From Bacteroides sp. (GTDB lineage Bacteria; Bacteroidota; Bacteroidia; Bacteroidales; Muribaculaceae): a stretch of 64,000 nt of DNA. The stretch covers positions 32,174-96,173 of the forward strand of contig JAAVDB010000035.1 in the NCBI GenBank assembly GCA_014802015.1, written 5' to 3'. Below, one piece after another: positions 40,414 to 48,979 of the stretch. The first letter of the stretch is position 1. Every line of letters begins with the position of its first letter. Position numbers and translations under genes: made by a program. The notes beneath the pieces are model-generated. The model saw nothing but the letters and a program-made list of their open reading frames with translations. It made no database searches and had not been told where the DNA came from.

Positions 40414-41958
40414 TTATCTGAGATATTTGAGGAATAAGTCGGCATGTGGCGGGTTGGCCTCCAGTATCTTGTTGCGCAGGCGTAGCCGACGGGCGTATAT
40501 AACGTCACGGGACTCTTTGAGCATAAGACATATTGCGGGGATTGTCAGGCCGACAGCATTGCATAGAAACAGATTGTAGTCCGATTCTTTCAGATCATCC
40601 ATCTCATTGCGCAGATACGTGGCCAGTCCCGTGTGCTGTTCATTGAGCCTTGTCTCCAGTTTGCTTATAAAGTCGTCCGATTCGGCTATTTCATTGATGG
40701 TCTGTAGAGCCTCTTTCGCTATTTTTGATTTGACCGAAGCTTTGTTATAGCTGTCATAGTACGTGTTGCATAGGTGGGAGAGGGTCTTGATGTGCAGGTC
40801 TTCGAGGTCGTTCAACGTGTTTCTGAGTTCGGCCGCAGTCCGGATATTGTTGTCGTTGATCCTGCTGTGGCGCGATTTGACGATGTGGACATAAAGGCAG
40901 ACGGCAATAACTATGACTGCCGACAATAAGGATAGCATGATGAGCAATGTGCGCTGGAATTCAATTGTCTCCGTGTGCATCAGTTCCTCCTCGTAATGAT
41001 ATTTTGTAACGGTTGATTTTATATCGCTTTGAAATGTCCTCATTAGAGAAGTGTAGACCGGAACATTTGAGGCTGATTCCAGATGGCCCCGGATGTGATT
41101 GGTGGGAGAGTCGAGGTCGTAGGCAATCCTCTTTTCGGTGTAATGCTTGCGGTAAAAACTGATAAAGTCACGGGCTTCATTGTCATAACCATCATTCCAG
41201 AGGATATTTATAATTAAGTGGGCGTTATCGTAGAATATGACTGTAGAATCGTTTGTAATCACGCTGCGCCAGTCGCCATGACTCTTTATGAGATCAATAA
41301 ATTTTTGAACGTTGAATGAATTTAGTTCCGGGCATAAATAAATCTCAGTATTGTTACGGTTACACATTGAGGACAGAAAAATCGGATAATAGTTACGGTT
41401 GATGTCGGTCGCAGAGTCTGCCGTCAATGTGTCGGATAAGGTTATGAAGTGTGACAGCCGATCAATGTATTGCGGGTGTATGTTCCTGTCGTTAACGTCA
41501 GGTGAGTTCAATAATTTCACAAGAGTCTCTAAAATGTCATCATACCTATTCTGTCGCTCATAGATTTCGCATATATCCAATGCGTAACGTATTTTCTCAT
41601 TATAGTCGTAGACAGAGTCGGAGATGTCCATCATGCCAATTCGTGAGAGAAGGAGTGTAGAGTCGTTACCTGTATTCAGCGATGCATTTCCGGCATGAAG
41701 AAATTCCTCCATGGCTGCCGGATAATTAAGCATATTGAGCGAGGCCTTTCCTTTGAGATAGTGTACAATGGCTTTATCACGACCGAGACGATCGGTATTG
41801 ATGCTGTCAAGCAACATCAGGGCCGAATCAGGATGAGAGTCGATCAGAGCGGCTGCTGACATTACTTTACGGTCATACCCGTCATCGGTCTTTGAGCAGG
41901 ATATAACCGCAAGAAATGAAAATATAATTGCTGTCAGATATTTGAATGAGTTTATCAT
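40414..41958 (-). CDS. Lipoprotein-anchored TPR protein with a membrane helix and cytosolic helix-turn-helix-like end (cassette copy 2)
   Basis: 514 residues from the ATG at 41958. Clear paralogue of the protein at 36419-37978: same lipobox position (AVISC), same repeats (HPDSALMLLDSI, LKGKASLNMLNYPAAMEEF), membrane helix at about 338-360 (LLIMLSLLSAVIVIAVCLYV), then a coiled coil and the C-terminal block KESDYNLFLCNAVGLTIPAI with VIYARRLRLRNKI. Function is unknown; a membrane-tethered sensor/regulator is inferred. The start is preceded by TATATTTG only seven bases away and by a 14-base hairpin (41980-42015). Confidence 0.7.
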   Translation of the reverse strand: MINSFKYLTAIIFSFLAVISCSKTDDGYDRKVMSAAALIDSHPDSALMLLDSINTDRLGRDKAIVHYLKGKASLNMLNYPAAMEEFLHAGNASLNTGNDSTLLLSRIGMMDISDSVYDYNEKIRYALDICEIYERQNRYDDILETLVKLLNSPDVNDRNIHPQYIDRLSHFITLSDTLTADSATDINRNYYPIFLSSMCNRNNTEIYLCPELNSFNVQKFIDLIKSHGDWRSVITNDSTVIFYDNAHLIINILWNDGYDNEARDFISFYRKHYTEKRIAYDLDSPTNHIRGHLESASNVPVYTSLMRTFQSDIKSTVTKYHYEEELMHTETIEFQRTLLIMLSLLSAVIVIAVCLYVHIVKSRHSRINDNNIRTAAELRNTLNDLEDLHIKTLSHLCNTYYDSYNKASVKSKIAKEALQTINEIAESDDFISKLETRLNEQHTGLATYLRNEMDDLKESDYNLFLCNAVGLTIPAICLMLKESRDVIYARRLRLRNKILEANPPHADLFLKYLR

Positions 41959-41979
41959 ATTTAGCAAATATACACAAAA

Positions 41980-42015
41980 TTACAGTACAGTGAAAAAAAT
42001 ATCACTGTACTGTAA
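41980..42015 (-). other. Perfect 14-base hairpin between the two genes of cassette copy 2
   Basis: TTACAGTACAGTGA (41980-41993) and TCACTGTACTGTAA (42002-42015) with an 8-base A/T loop. It begins 10 bases after the lipoprotein stop. It may be a terminator or attenuator for the first gene, or protect a processed end. TAATTTTG (41982-41975) and TATATTTG (41972-41965), both -7-like, follow at once. No equivalent long hairpin exists in copy 1. Confidence 0.7.
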
Positions 42016-42025
42016 CGGACTACTA

Positions 42026-42637
42026 TTATTTTATCACTTTACAATCGTCAAAAATTATCACATTATTTCCGTTTAGAATCGCTTGAAAACCTATGTTGTA
42101 TATACCGAGGCTGCCACCGTCATCTGTATGTATCTTGACTGATACGTTAAGTTGCTGATGGGGAGCCTTACCATCAACTTTTATGTACGGCCTCTCTATC
42201 AGATTACTTGCGTTTTTATTTACAGATACGTCCATATCAATGGCATCGGGAGCATTGGGAAATTCGGCAAGATTGGCAGTCCTGTATCTGATATCTAAAT
42301 TTTTGTAAGCAAAATGGACAAGATACAGCCCATTGCTTTTAGGCGAAATATCTAATCTGACAGTCGTAACATTGCTTGTCGGGTTAGAAAATACTTCAAA
42401 GGACGGAATAGTGTCAGGATTAACTATTGGTGTCAGGCCACGAAAACAGATGGTGACTTTATTAATTATGTCGGTCGACACTTCGGATTTTTTCAAATCC
42501 AATATGTCTACATTTTCCAAATTGACCGATTCATCATCATATAGGAGCTGATCGTCGTCGGATGTACATGCGATCGTCAGTGATGTCGTCGCAATAGTGA
42601 ATAATCCTGAGATAATAATACTTTTTAATGCATTCAT
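42026..42637 (-). CDS. Lipoprotein of the duplicated cassette (copy 2)
   Basis: 203 residues from the ATG at 42637; the ATG at 42670 lies in the promoter. Signal peptide ends in the lipobox TIAC followed by TSDDDQ. The mature part is a beta-rich region of about 170 residues without a known domain (VTICFRGLTPIVNPDTIPSF, LDIRYRTANLAEFPNAP). Its C-terminus, IGFQAILNGNNVIIFDD, is faintly like that of the copy 1 lipoprotein. Partner of the TPR protein downstream. Confidence 0.7.
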   Translation of the reverse strand: MNALKSIIISGLFTIATTSLTIACTSDDDQLLYDDESVNLENVDILDLKKSEVSTDIINKVTICFRGLTPIVNPDTIPSFEVFSNPTSNVTTVRLDISPKSNGLYLVHFAYKNLDIRYRTANLAEFPNAPDAIDMDVSVNKNASNLIERPYIKVDGKAPHQQLNVSVKIHTDDGGSLGIYNIGFQAILNGNNVIIFDDCKVIK

Positions 42638-42667
42638 AATTAAAATATTTGTTTGAATAACTTTTCG

Positions 42668-42700
42668 CAAAGTTATGTGACAGGTATGATTGAATGCAAA
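42668..42700 (-). promoter_or_regulatory. Promoter of cassette copy 2
   Basis: Minus strand: TTTG (42700-42697), 21-base spacer, TAACTTTG (42675-42668). It fixes the lipoprotein start at 42637. Confidence 0.7.
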
Positions 42701-42854
42701 TAATTATGCACAAATCGTGATTCGACAAGCGGTGGGTATTTGGCTTATATACAGATTGTTACGCGGTGTTGTTATGTTGTCTGATTCGACATTCCGCATC
42801 GTGCTGAGTAATAGGCTGATGCGTTGGCGGGATTATGGTATGCCGAATGTTAAA

Positions 42855-43124
42855 AATAAAAAAAGCACCCTCTGCATCACGCAGAAAGTGCCCGTAATTA
42901 TAATCATCAATTCTAATTATCGGTATGCTTTTATGGGCCTAATTCACAGGCTTTATGAGCAAATAAAACTTATACATTCATCGGGGTAGATAATTGGGAA
43001 AAAAGCATAAATTCGCTTCTTGCTTAATGATTGATTTTGATTATGGTTTTTGGGAATTTGAGTAAGATGTGTTTTTTATAGATTAGATTATATATCTTAG
43101 TTATTGTAGTTACGTTGTGTTTTC
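42855..43124 (-). ncRNA. Candidate small RNA transcript, about 260-270 bases
   Basis: The stretch lies between an exact promoter (43131-43162, minus) and a strong terminator (42865-42891, minus), with no gene on either strand. Only tiny ORFs occur, for example a 12-codon one, and no ribosome-binding context is visible. The 5' part is A/T-rich and little structured. It is not a leader of cassette copy 2, which has its own promoter below the terminator. The identity of the RNA is unknown. Confidence 0.5.
42865..42891 (-). terminator. Terminator of the candidate small RNA
   Basis: GCACCCTCTGC (42865-42875) pairs with GCAGAAAGTGC (42881-42891), with a run of A to the left that becomes U in the minus transcript (CTTTTTTTATTTTT). 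A classic intrinsic terminator with nothing annotated before it. Confidence 0.85.
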
Positions 43125-43130
43125 GTGATG

Positions 43131-43162
43131 CAAAATTACTACAATAATTACCTTTGCGCAAA
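43131..43162 (-). promoter_or_regulatory. Promoter of the candidate small RNA
   Basis: Minus strand: TTTG (43162-43159), 20-base spacer, TAATTTTG (43138-43131). Exact consensus, located after the folE terminator. Confidence 0.75.
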
Positions 43163-43198
43163 CGGTTTAACGCTATTTGGGCAAAAATGGATATAGTT

Positions 43199-43229
43199 TA
43201 ACACCGACCCTGTTATAAGGCCGGTGTTA
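43199..43229 (-). terminator. Terminator after folE
   Basis: TAACACCG (43199-43206) pairs with CGGTGTTA (43222-43229), with three more possible pairs inside. It is about 47 bases after the folE stop. Confidence 0.7.
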
Positions 43230-43275
43230 TAGCTAAATTTTACTAAAATATTGTGAATGGAGTGTCAGACGCGTA

Positions 43276-43866
43276 TCAGCGGTTACAGCTGATGGCGCGG
43301 AAAAACTCGTCGCGGAGCTCTGCCGATGTGCTGAAATCACCGGCTGTCTCAACCGTGGTTGTAGCAGGGAGCTGTTTTTCGACTCCGCGCATCTTCATAC
43401 ACAGATGGTCGGCGGTGCATGTGACGATCACACCTTTAGCTCCTAATTTTTCCATAATGATATTGCATATCTGGGCGGTGAGACGTTCCTGCACCTGTAG
43501 ACGCCGTGCGTAGTAATCTACGAGGCGGGCGAGTTTGCTCAGACCGATGGTCCGCCCGTCGGGAATGTATCCGACAGAAACCTTACCGAAGAAGGGAAGT
43601 ATGTGATGTTCGCACAATGAATAGAACTCAATGTCGCGCACGATCACCATGTTTGAGCCTTCATGTGTGAATATGGCTTCGTTGATGAGTTGGTCGGCAT
43701 CCTGCCGATAGCCACGTGTGGCATACACCATGGCCTTGGCCGCGCGCATCGGTGTTTTGACGAGCCCTTCACGGGTTACGTCTTCTCCTAAAAGGGTGAT
43801 TATAGCCTCATAATGGCTGGCTATCTCACGTATGGTTTCTTCTGAGATGGCTTCTGTGGAGCTCAT
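43276..43866 (-). CDS. folE: GTP cyclohydrolase I
   Basis: 196 residues. First step of tetrahydrofolate and pterin synthesis: GTP to dihydroneopterin triphosphate. Zinc ligands and active site: FYSLCEHHILPFFGKVSVGY (Cys and His), IGLSKLARLVDYYARR, and GVIVTCTADHLCMKMRGVEK (third ligand Cys in HLCM). Full-length; a typical bacterial FolE. It may be co-transcribed with the SPOR gene 79 bases upstream. Confidence 0.96.
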   Translation of the reverse strand: MSSTEAISEETIREIASHYEAIITLLGEDVTREGLVKTPMRAAKAMVYATRGYRQDADQLINEAIFTHEGSNMVIVRDIEFYSLCEHHILPFFGKVSVGYIPDGRTIGLSKLARLVDYYARRLQVQERLTAQICNIIMEKLGAKGVIVTCTADHLCMKMRGVEKQLPATTTVETAGDFSTSAELRDEFFRAISCNR

Positions 43867-43945
43867 TGTATATCGTTTTGATGAATATGGACGGAGAATG
43901 GAGCGGCCTTGATGTGCGGGGTTATCGAGCGATATATGACATGTG

Positions 43946-44437
43946 TCAGTCAGCTGACAGACTGATGCGGTCGCGTACTACACGTATCTCTTTGCTGTAG
44001 GCGGGAAATGCTTTGCGGAGTTCGTCGGCGGCGGCATTGGCTTCCTGCTGAGTCTTGAAGTCGCCGACTTTAAGTCGCCAGTAGGGCGATGTGTACTTCA
44101 CGTAAGTCTGGTACTGCGGGAAACGAGCCGAAATGATGCGCTGTTTTGAGGCTGCCTCGGCCTTGGCTGTCCGGACATTATTGTCGCTGAACACCTGGAC
44201 ACGGTATCCTGCGGAGCGTCCGTTTGATGGACGGGATGACGGTTCGTCACGCTCATCAGTGTCCTCATCTGTTGTCTCTACTATGGGGACAAGTCTCTTG
44301 AAGAGGGCATCAGGCTGGGTCACGGTGTTGTCGGTGCCTGAAGTGATGTGATCGACAATGGTCACCGTGTTTACATCGGCGAGTGCCGCAGTGCACACAG
44401 TGAGCGCAAGGCCGGTGAGTATGTGATTGACGCGCAT
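43946..44437 (-). CDS. SPOR-domain envelope protein
   Basis: 163 residues. Signal peptide at 1-20 (ends ALA). A low-complexity linker rich in Glu, Asp, Ser and Arg runs to about residue 75. The C-terminal 75 residues are a SPOR domain (GYRVQVFSDNNVRTAKAEAA, WRLKVGDFKTQQEANAAADE), which binds denuded peptidoglycan at septa. Likely periplasmic, perhaps linked to division. Confidence 0.85.
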   Translation of the reverse strand: MRVNHILTGLALTVCTAALADVNTVTIVDHITSGTDNTVTQPDALFKRLVPIVETTDEDTDERDEPSSRPSNGRSAGYRVQVFSDNNVRTAKAEAASKQRIISARFPQYQTYVKYTSPYWRLKVGDFKTQQEANAAADELRKAFPAYSKEIRVVRDRISLSAD

Positions 44438-44509
44438 ATTTGGGAATATATCCGGATGTAGTGGACGGGATGTTATAGGGAAAGGTCTATAAAGAAATGG
44501 GGTGCCGGA

Positions 44510-44531
44510 AATGTGTCGTGATCCGGCACCC
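44510..44531 (-). terminator. Terminator of tpiA
   Basis: GGGTGCCGGA (44510-44519) pairs with TCCGGCACCC (44522-44531), as written on the plus strand; the gap of two bases means a few inner pairs open to form the loop. It follows tpiA by 24 bases. Confidence 0.7.
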
Positions 44532-44554
44532 TCATCTGTGTGATGACTGTCTGA

Positions 44555-45310
44555 TTAGAATGCGTTGACAATACCCATGAATGATTCAGCCTGAAGAGCT
44601 GCACCACCGATGAGGCCACCGTCTACGTCGGGCTTGGCAAAGAGCTCCTTGGCATTGCTGGGCTTGCAGCTGCCGCCGTAGAGGATAGAAGTGTTGTCTG
44701 CCACTTCCTTGCCATACTTGTCAGCGATGGTCTTGCGGATGAATGCGTGCATTTCCTGAGCCTGATCGTCGGTTGCGGTCTTGCCGGTACCGATAGCCCA
44801 TACGGGTTCGTAAGCAAGAATGATCTTGCCGAACTCCTCGGCTGAGAGATTGAAGAGGCCTTCCTCGATCTGAGCCTTGACTACATCGAAGTATGTGCCG
44901 TTCTCGCGCTCCTCAAGTACCTCGCCGATGCAGAAGATGGGGGTGAGGGCGTTGTCAAGAGCGAGACGTACCTTTTCGCGGAGAGTCTCCGAGGTCTCAC
45001 CGTAATACTGACGGCGCTCGGAGTGGCCGAGGATTACGTATGTAGCTCCGGTCGATGCCACCATGGGGGCTGAAACTTCGCCGGTGTATGCACCGCTCTT
45101 GTGGTCGGCGCAGTTCTCGGCACCGAGGCCGAGCTTGTTCTTGTCGATAACGTTGTTAACGGATGCGAGGTGAGTGAAGGGTACGCAGATTACTACGTCA
45201 CACTTGGGTGTGCATCCGGCGAGGGCGGCGTTTACCTCCTCGGCGAGCTTGATACCTTCGGGCAGGGTGGTGTTCATTTTCCAGTTGCCTGCAACGATGT
45301 TTTTTCTCAT
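44555..45310 (-). CDS. tpiA: Triosephosphate isomerase
   Basis: 251 residues. Interconverts dihydroxyacetone phosphate and glyceraldehyde 3-phosphate. Catalytic residues are visible: Lys in NWKMN (residue 11), His in ILGHSERR, and Glu in [14 protein letters not shown]; phosphate loop GGLIGGAAL near the end. Full length. It has its own strong promoter (45347-45378) and terminator. Confidence 0.97.
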   Translation of the reverse strand: MRKNIVAGNWKMNTTLPEGIKLAEEVNAALAGCTPKCDVVICVPFTHLASVNNVIDKNKLGLGAENCADHKSGAYTGEVSAPMVASTGATYVILGHSERRQYYGETSETLREKVRLALDNALTPIFCIGEVLEERENGTYFDVVKAQIEEGLFNLSAEEFGKIILAYEPVWAIGTGKTATDDQAQEMHAFIRKTIADKYGKEVADNTSILYGGSCKPSNAKELFAKPDVDGGLIGGAALQAESFMGIVNAF

Positions 45311-45346
45311 TTTTACCTTATTATATATTGGGGTTGTTTACGGACG

Positions 45347-45378
45347 CAAAATTAATTAATTTACTTGAATCCGCCAAA
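45347..45378 (-). promoter_or_regulatory. Promoter of tpiA
   Basis: Minus strand: TTTG (45378-45375), 20-base spacer, TAATTTTG (45354-45347). Exact consensus; leader about 30 bases. Confidence 0.8.
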
Positions 45379-45404
45379 AAATAAACTTTCCGGCTGTCCG
45401 CGCG

Positions 45405-46772
45405 TCATGCAAATAATGTGCGCAGGGCCTCCTCGACTTTAGCTATCTCGATAATGCGTATGTTGTAGGATGATGTGTCGACCCCTTTAAGATTACCGCG
45501 TGGGATGAGTATGGTGTCCATGCCGAGCTTTTCAGCCTCGCGTATGCGTTGCTCGATACGGCCCACCGGGCGTATTTCGCCCGAGAGACCCACCTCGCCC
45601 GTGATACAGGTCGAGTGAGGTATGGGCATATCGATATTACTTGACAGGATGGCACTTATTACGGCAAGGTCAATGGCCGGGTCATTGACTTTGAGTCCGC
45701 CTGCAATGTTCAGGAACACGTCTTTGGCCGCAAGCTTGAATCCGGCGCGTTTCTCAAGCACGGCCAGAAGCATATTCATACGCTTGGAGTCGAAGCCGTT
45801 GACCGAACGCTGCGGAGTGCCGTATGCGGCTGTCGAAACAAGTGCCTGGACTTCGATGAGGAATGATCGTATGCCCTCCATTGTCACACCCACAGCTACA
45901 CCTGACAGCTCTTCGTCGGTATGGGTCAGCAGCATCTCGGATGGATTTCTTACTTCACGCAGTCCGCGTTGACACATCTCGTAAATGCCGAGTTCGGATG
46001 TCGAGCCAAAACGGTTTTTTATGGCACGTAGCAGTCGGTAGATATGCTGTCCGTCCCCCTCGAAGTGAAGCACGGCATCCACGATGTGTTCGAGGACTTT
46101 CGGACCTGCCAGGTTGCCATCCTTGGTTATGTGTCCGATCAGGATTACCGGGATGGATGACTCCTTGGCGTATTTAAGCAGTCGTGACGCGCACTCACGT
46201 ACCTGTGACACACTTCCTGCCACCGATTCGAGATCATCTGATGCAATGGTCTGGATCGAGTCGACTATGAGGAGGCCGGGTTGTATCTTTTCGATATGCT
46301 CCTCGATGTTTTGCAGCGAGGTTTCGCACACGATGAACACGTTGTCGCTCGGTCGTCCTATGCGGTCGGCACGCATCTTGATCTGTCGGGCACTTTCCTC
46401 ACCCGATACGTACAGGATGGTGCGGGACTTGATGGACAGGATATTCTGGAGTACGAGTGTGGATTTTCCGATACCCGGCTCGCCGCCGATGAGGATTATA
46501 CTGCCCGGTACGAGTCCGCCGCCGAGCACTCGGTTGAGCTCTTCGGAGGGCATTTTGATACGGGGTTCGTCGGCCGTCTCTATCGCAGAAACGGGGACGG
46601 GTGTCGATATGTCGGCACGTCCTGTGAGTCCTGTGGTGGATCGGCCCTTTTTCTCCTTTACTTTCTCCTCGGTCATCGTGTTCCATTCACCGCAGGAGGG
46701 GCATCGGCCTACCCATTTTGACGATTCGGCGCCGCAATTATTGCAGAACCATACTGTTTTAACCCCTTTCAT
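45405..46772 (-). CDS. radA: DNA repair protein RadA
   Basis: 455 residues. N-terminal zinc finger (FCNNCGAESSKWVGRCPSCG). RecA-like ATPase with Walker A GGEPGIGKSTLVLQ and Walker B-like LLIVDSIQTI; the RadA-specific KNRFGSTSELGIYEM motif; and a C-terminal Lon-like domain (about 300-455). DnaB-type branch-migration helicase in recombination. Its start overlaps the end of the methyltransferase gene by four bases (ATGA). Confidence 0.96.
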   Translation of the reverse strand: MKGVKTVWFCNNCGAESSKWVGRCPSCGEWNTMTEEKVKEKKGRSTTGLTGRADISTPVPVSAIETADEPRIKMPSEELNRVLGGGLVPGSIILIGGEPGIGKSTLVLQNILSIKSRTILYVSGEESARQIKMRADRIGRPSDNVFIVCETSLQNIEEHIEKIQPGLLIVDSIQTIASDDLESVAGSVSQVRECASRLLKYAKESSIPVILIGHITKDGNLAGPKVLEHIVDAVLHFEGDGQHIYRLLRAIKNRFGSTSELGIYEMCQRGLREVRNPSEMLLTHTDEELSGVAVGVTMEGIRSFLIEVQALVSTAAYGTPQRSVNGFDSKRMNMLLAVLEKRAGFKLAAKDVFLNIAGGLKVNDPAIDLAVISAILSSNIDMPIPHSTCITGEVGLSGEIRPVGRIEQRIREAEKLGMDTILIPRGNLKGVDTSSYNIRIIEIAKVEEALRTLFA

Positions 46773-47527
46773 CGTATCGTACGGAATTTGGATATTGTGA
46801 TGGCTGTGGCTATGGCGGCATTGAGTGACTCGCCGGTAGGTCGGCCAGTGGGGTATGACGGTATGGTGATGCGGTCCGTAACTGTCTTTTCCACAGCTTC
46901 GGATATTCCGTTGCCCTCGTTGCCGATCACAATGATACCGGTGCGTGAGAGGGGTAGGGAGTCGATGTCGTCACCATCAAGAAATGTCCCGTATACCTTG
47001 GGTGCGTTGATACGTGCGATCGTTTCCGGCAGGTCGCAATAATGTACGGCTACGCGCGATATCGACCCCATTGTCGCCTGAATGACTTTGGGAGCATAGC
47101 AGTCGGCCGTCTCACGTGAGGCCAGAATGTCGGTGATGCCGTACCAGTCGGCAACGCGAATTATAGTCCCGAGATTGCCGGGATCCTGGATCGTGTCAAG
47201 AGCGAGGATCAGAGTGTCGTCGGCAAACGTCAGATCAGGTGTCCGCTCCGGGATGTCATATACGGCTATGACCTGACCGGGCGTGGTGAGCGACGACATT
47301 TTGCGCAGATCTCCACGCGTGGCGACTGATGTCTGCGGGAGGGTGCTGATGTCAGGATGCTCGTCCAGCCATTCGCCTGTGGCATAGAGTGCGCGTAGAT
47401 TGAAATGTCCTAACGTGTCAAGTACACACTTGGTGCCTTCGGCCTTGAATGCACCCTCGCGGCGACGGTGCTTGCGCTCGTCAAGCGCCGCCACGGCTTT
47501 GCATAGATTGTTAGTAAGAGGTTCCAC
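46769..47527 (-). CDS. TrmH/SpoU-family RNA methyltransferase
   Basis: 252 residues with the GTG start at 47527. N-terminal substrate-binding part (RREGAFKAEGTKCVLDTL) and C-terminal trefoil-knot SPOUT domain: ALDTIQDPGNLGTIIRVADW, IVIGNEGNGISEAV, and IPSYPTGRPTGESLNAAIAT. These are the three SpoU motifs. 2'-O-methylation of rRNA or tRNA is expected; the target is unknown. A TATCTTTG element ends five bases before the start. Coupled to radA. Confidence 0.9.
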   Translation of the reverse strand: MEPLTNNLCKAVAALDERKHRRREGAFKAEGTKCVLDTLGHFNLRALYATGEWLDEHPDISTLPQTSVATRGDLRKMSSLTTPGQVIAVYDIPERTPDLTFADDTLILALDTIQDPGNLGTIIRVADWYGITDILASRETADCYAPKVIQATMGSISRVAVHYCDLPETIARINAPKVYGTFLDGDDIDSLPLSRTGIIVIGNEGNGISEAVEKTVTDRITIPSYPTGRPTGESLNAAIATAITISKFRTIR

Positions 47528-47531
47528 TCTG

Positions 47532-47581
47532 CAAAGATAGTGAAAAAATCATGTCTTTTGATTATATTTTATGTATCTTTG
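47532..47581. promoter_or_regulatory. Divergent TATCTTTG elements abutting two start codons
   Basis: Minus: TATCTTTG at 47539-47532, just before the GTG at 47527. Plus: TATCTTTG at 47574-47581, just before the ATG at 47585. Both fit TAnnTTTG, but no -33 TTTG is at the right distance (the plus one has TTTG 13 bases away). Leaders would be absent or a few bases only. Confidence 0.45.
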
Positions 47582-47584
47582 CGT

Positions 47585-48979
47585 ATGCAATTACAGGAAC
47601 TATATCGTATATACACAGGTTGTGAGCCGGAATCCATGACTCCGCTGACCCCTGCCGGATCCAATCGCCGCTATTTCCGTCTCTGTGGCCCTCGCACCTT
47701 GGTCGGTGTCGTGGGTACTGACCGCGAGGAAAATGAGGCATTCATATATCTTTCGCAACATTTTTCATCGCTCGGGCTTCCGGTGCCGGAGGTTCTTGCA
47801 GTCAGTGATGACGGGATGGAGTATCTTGTTACGGATCTTGGCGATGTGTCGCTGTTCTCGATGATAGGCGATGAGTCGATGGTCGGGAAGGCTATGCGCG
47901 TACTGGCACGCCTGCATTGTATAGGCTCACAGGGACTTGATTATTCAAAATGTTTCCCTGTCGAGTCGTTTGACGAGAGGGCTGTGATGTGGGATCTGAA
48001 TTATTTCAAATATTCGTTTCTCAATACATCCGGTGTCGCTTACAGCGAGCCGCGTCTTGAAGAAGATTTCCTCAGACTGGCACGTCGGGTCGGGATGCTG
48101 ACGGCTGATGAAGGGTGTTTCATGATGCGTGACTGCCAGTCACGCAATGTTATGGTCAAGGACGGAGATGTGTATTTTATCGATTATCAGGGAGGGCGTA
48201 AGGGACCGTCTGCTTACGACCTCGCATCGTTCCTGTGGCAGGCCAAGGCCGGCTTTACGCCTGAATTGCGTGACCATTATATTAATGTATATGCTGACGA
48301 GGCTGCCAAGTATCGGCCGGTAGATATATCAGAACTTAAAAAGCAGGTGCACGAGATGGCTCTGATACGTACACTTCAAGTGTTGGGTGCATACGGCTTG
48401 CGGGGAAGGTTTGAACGCAAACCTCATTTTCTGCAAAGTATACCGAAGGCTGTCGCCAACCTCCGCGAGTTGCTTGATGAGGGTATATGTGAATATCCAT
48501 ATCTCGACAAAGTGCTTCGACGACTGACCGACTCGACCGGTGCGGATGAGGTGGATACATTGCCGGCGTATGACGGACTGACGGTCCGCGTCACGAGCTT
48601 TTCTTATAAAAAAGGTATCCCGGAGGACCCGTCAGGTAACGGAGGAGGATATGTATTCGACTGTCGTGCTATGGATAATCCCGGTCGATATGAACAATAC
48701 AAACCCCTGACAGGACTTGATAAGGAGGTGATAGATTTTCTTGAAGGCAGGGGAGAGATTCAGGTATTTCTTTCGGCATGTTATTCGCTGGTCGACAGGG
48801 CGATTGATAACTATATCGAACGCGGATTCACATCACTGTCCGTCAATTACGGATGTACCGGCGGTCAGCACCGCAGTGTCTACTCGGCGCAGCATACGGC
48901 GCAGCATATCAAGGAGCTTTATCCGCGGGTAAGAGTGCTGCTGACCCATCGGGAACAAGGTATAAAAGAACTGTTATGA
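47585..48979 (+). CDS. AmgK-like sugar kinase fused to a RapZ C-terminal domain
   Basis: 464 residues from the ATG at 47585. Residues 1-300: aminoglycoside phosphotransferase-type kinase like AmgK (AGSNRRYFRL; catalytic loop FMMRDCQSRNVMV with Asp and Asn; DFG-like YFIDYQGGRKGPSAYDLASF). Residues about 335-464: RapZ C-terminal domain (TSFSYKKGIPEDPSGNGGGY, FDCRAMDNPGRY, VNYGCTGGQHRSVYSAQHTA, THRE), without the RapZ N-terminal P-loop domain. AmgK phosphorylates MurNAc or GlcNAc at C1; RapZ-C in E. coli binds glucosamine-6-phosphate. The gene overlaps the MurU-like gene by four bases. Function is inferred from domains and context. Confidence 0.8.
   Translation: MQLQELYRIYTGCEPESMTPLTPAGSNRRYFRLCGPRTLVGVVGTDREENEAFIYLSQHFSSLGLPVPEVLAVSDDGMEYLVTDLGDVSLFSMIGDESMVGKAMRVLARLHCIGSQGLDYSKCFPVESFDERAVMWDLNYFKYSFLNTSGVAYSEPRLEEDFLRLARRVGMLTADEGCFMMRDCQSRNVMVKDGDVYFIDYQGGRKGPSAYDLASFLWQAKAGFTPELRDHYINVYADEAAKYRPVDISELKKQVHEMALIRTLQVLGAYGLRGRFERKPHFLQSIPKAVANLRELLDEGICEYPYLDKVLRRLTDSTGADEVDTLPAYDGLTVRVTSFSYKKGIPEDPSGNGGGYVFDCRAMDNPGRYEQYKPLTGLDKEVIDFLEGRGEIQVFLSACYSLVDRAIDNYIERGFTSLSVNYGCTGGQHRSVYSAQHTAQHIKELYPRVRVLLTHREQGIKELL

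Noticed and set aside
42690..42989. Plus-strand ORF of 99 codons
   Set aside because: It crosses the promoter of cassette copy 2 and the terminator of the candidate small RNA, has no start context, and its product resembles no protein.
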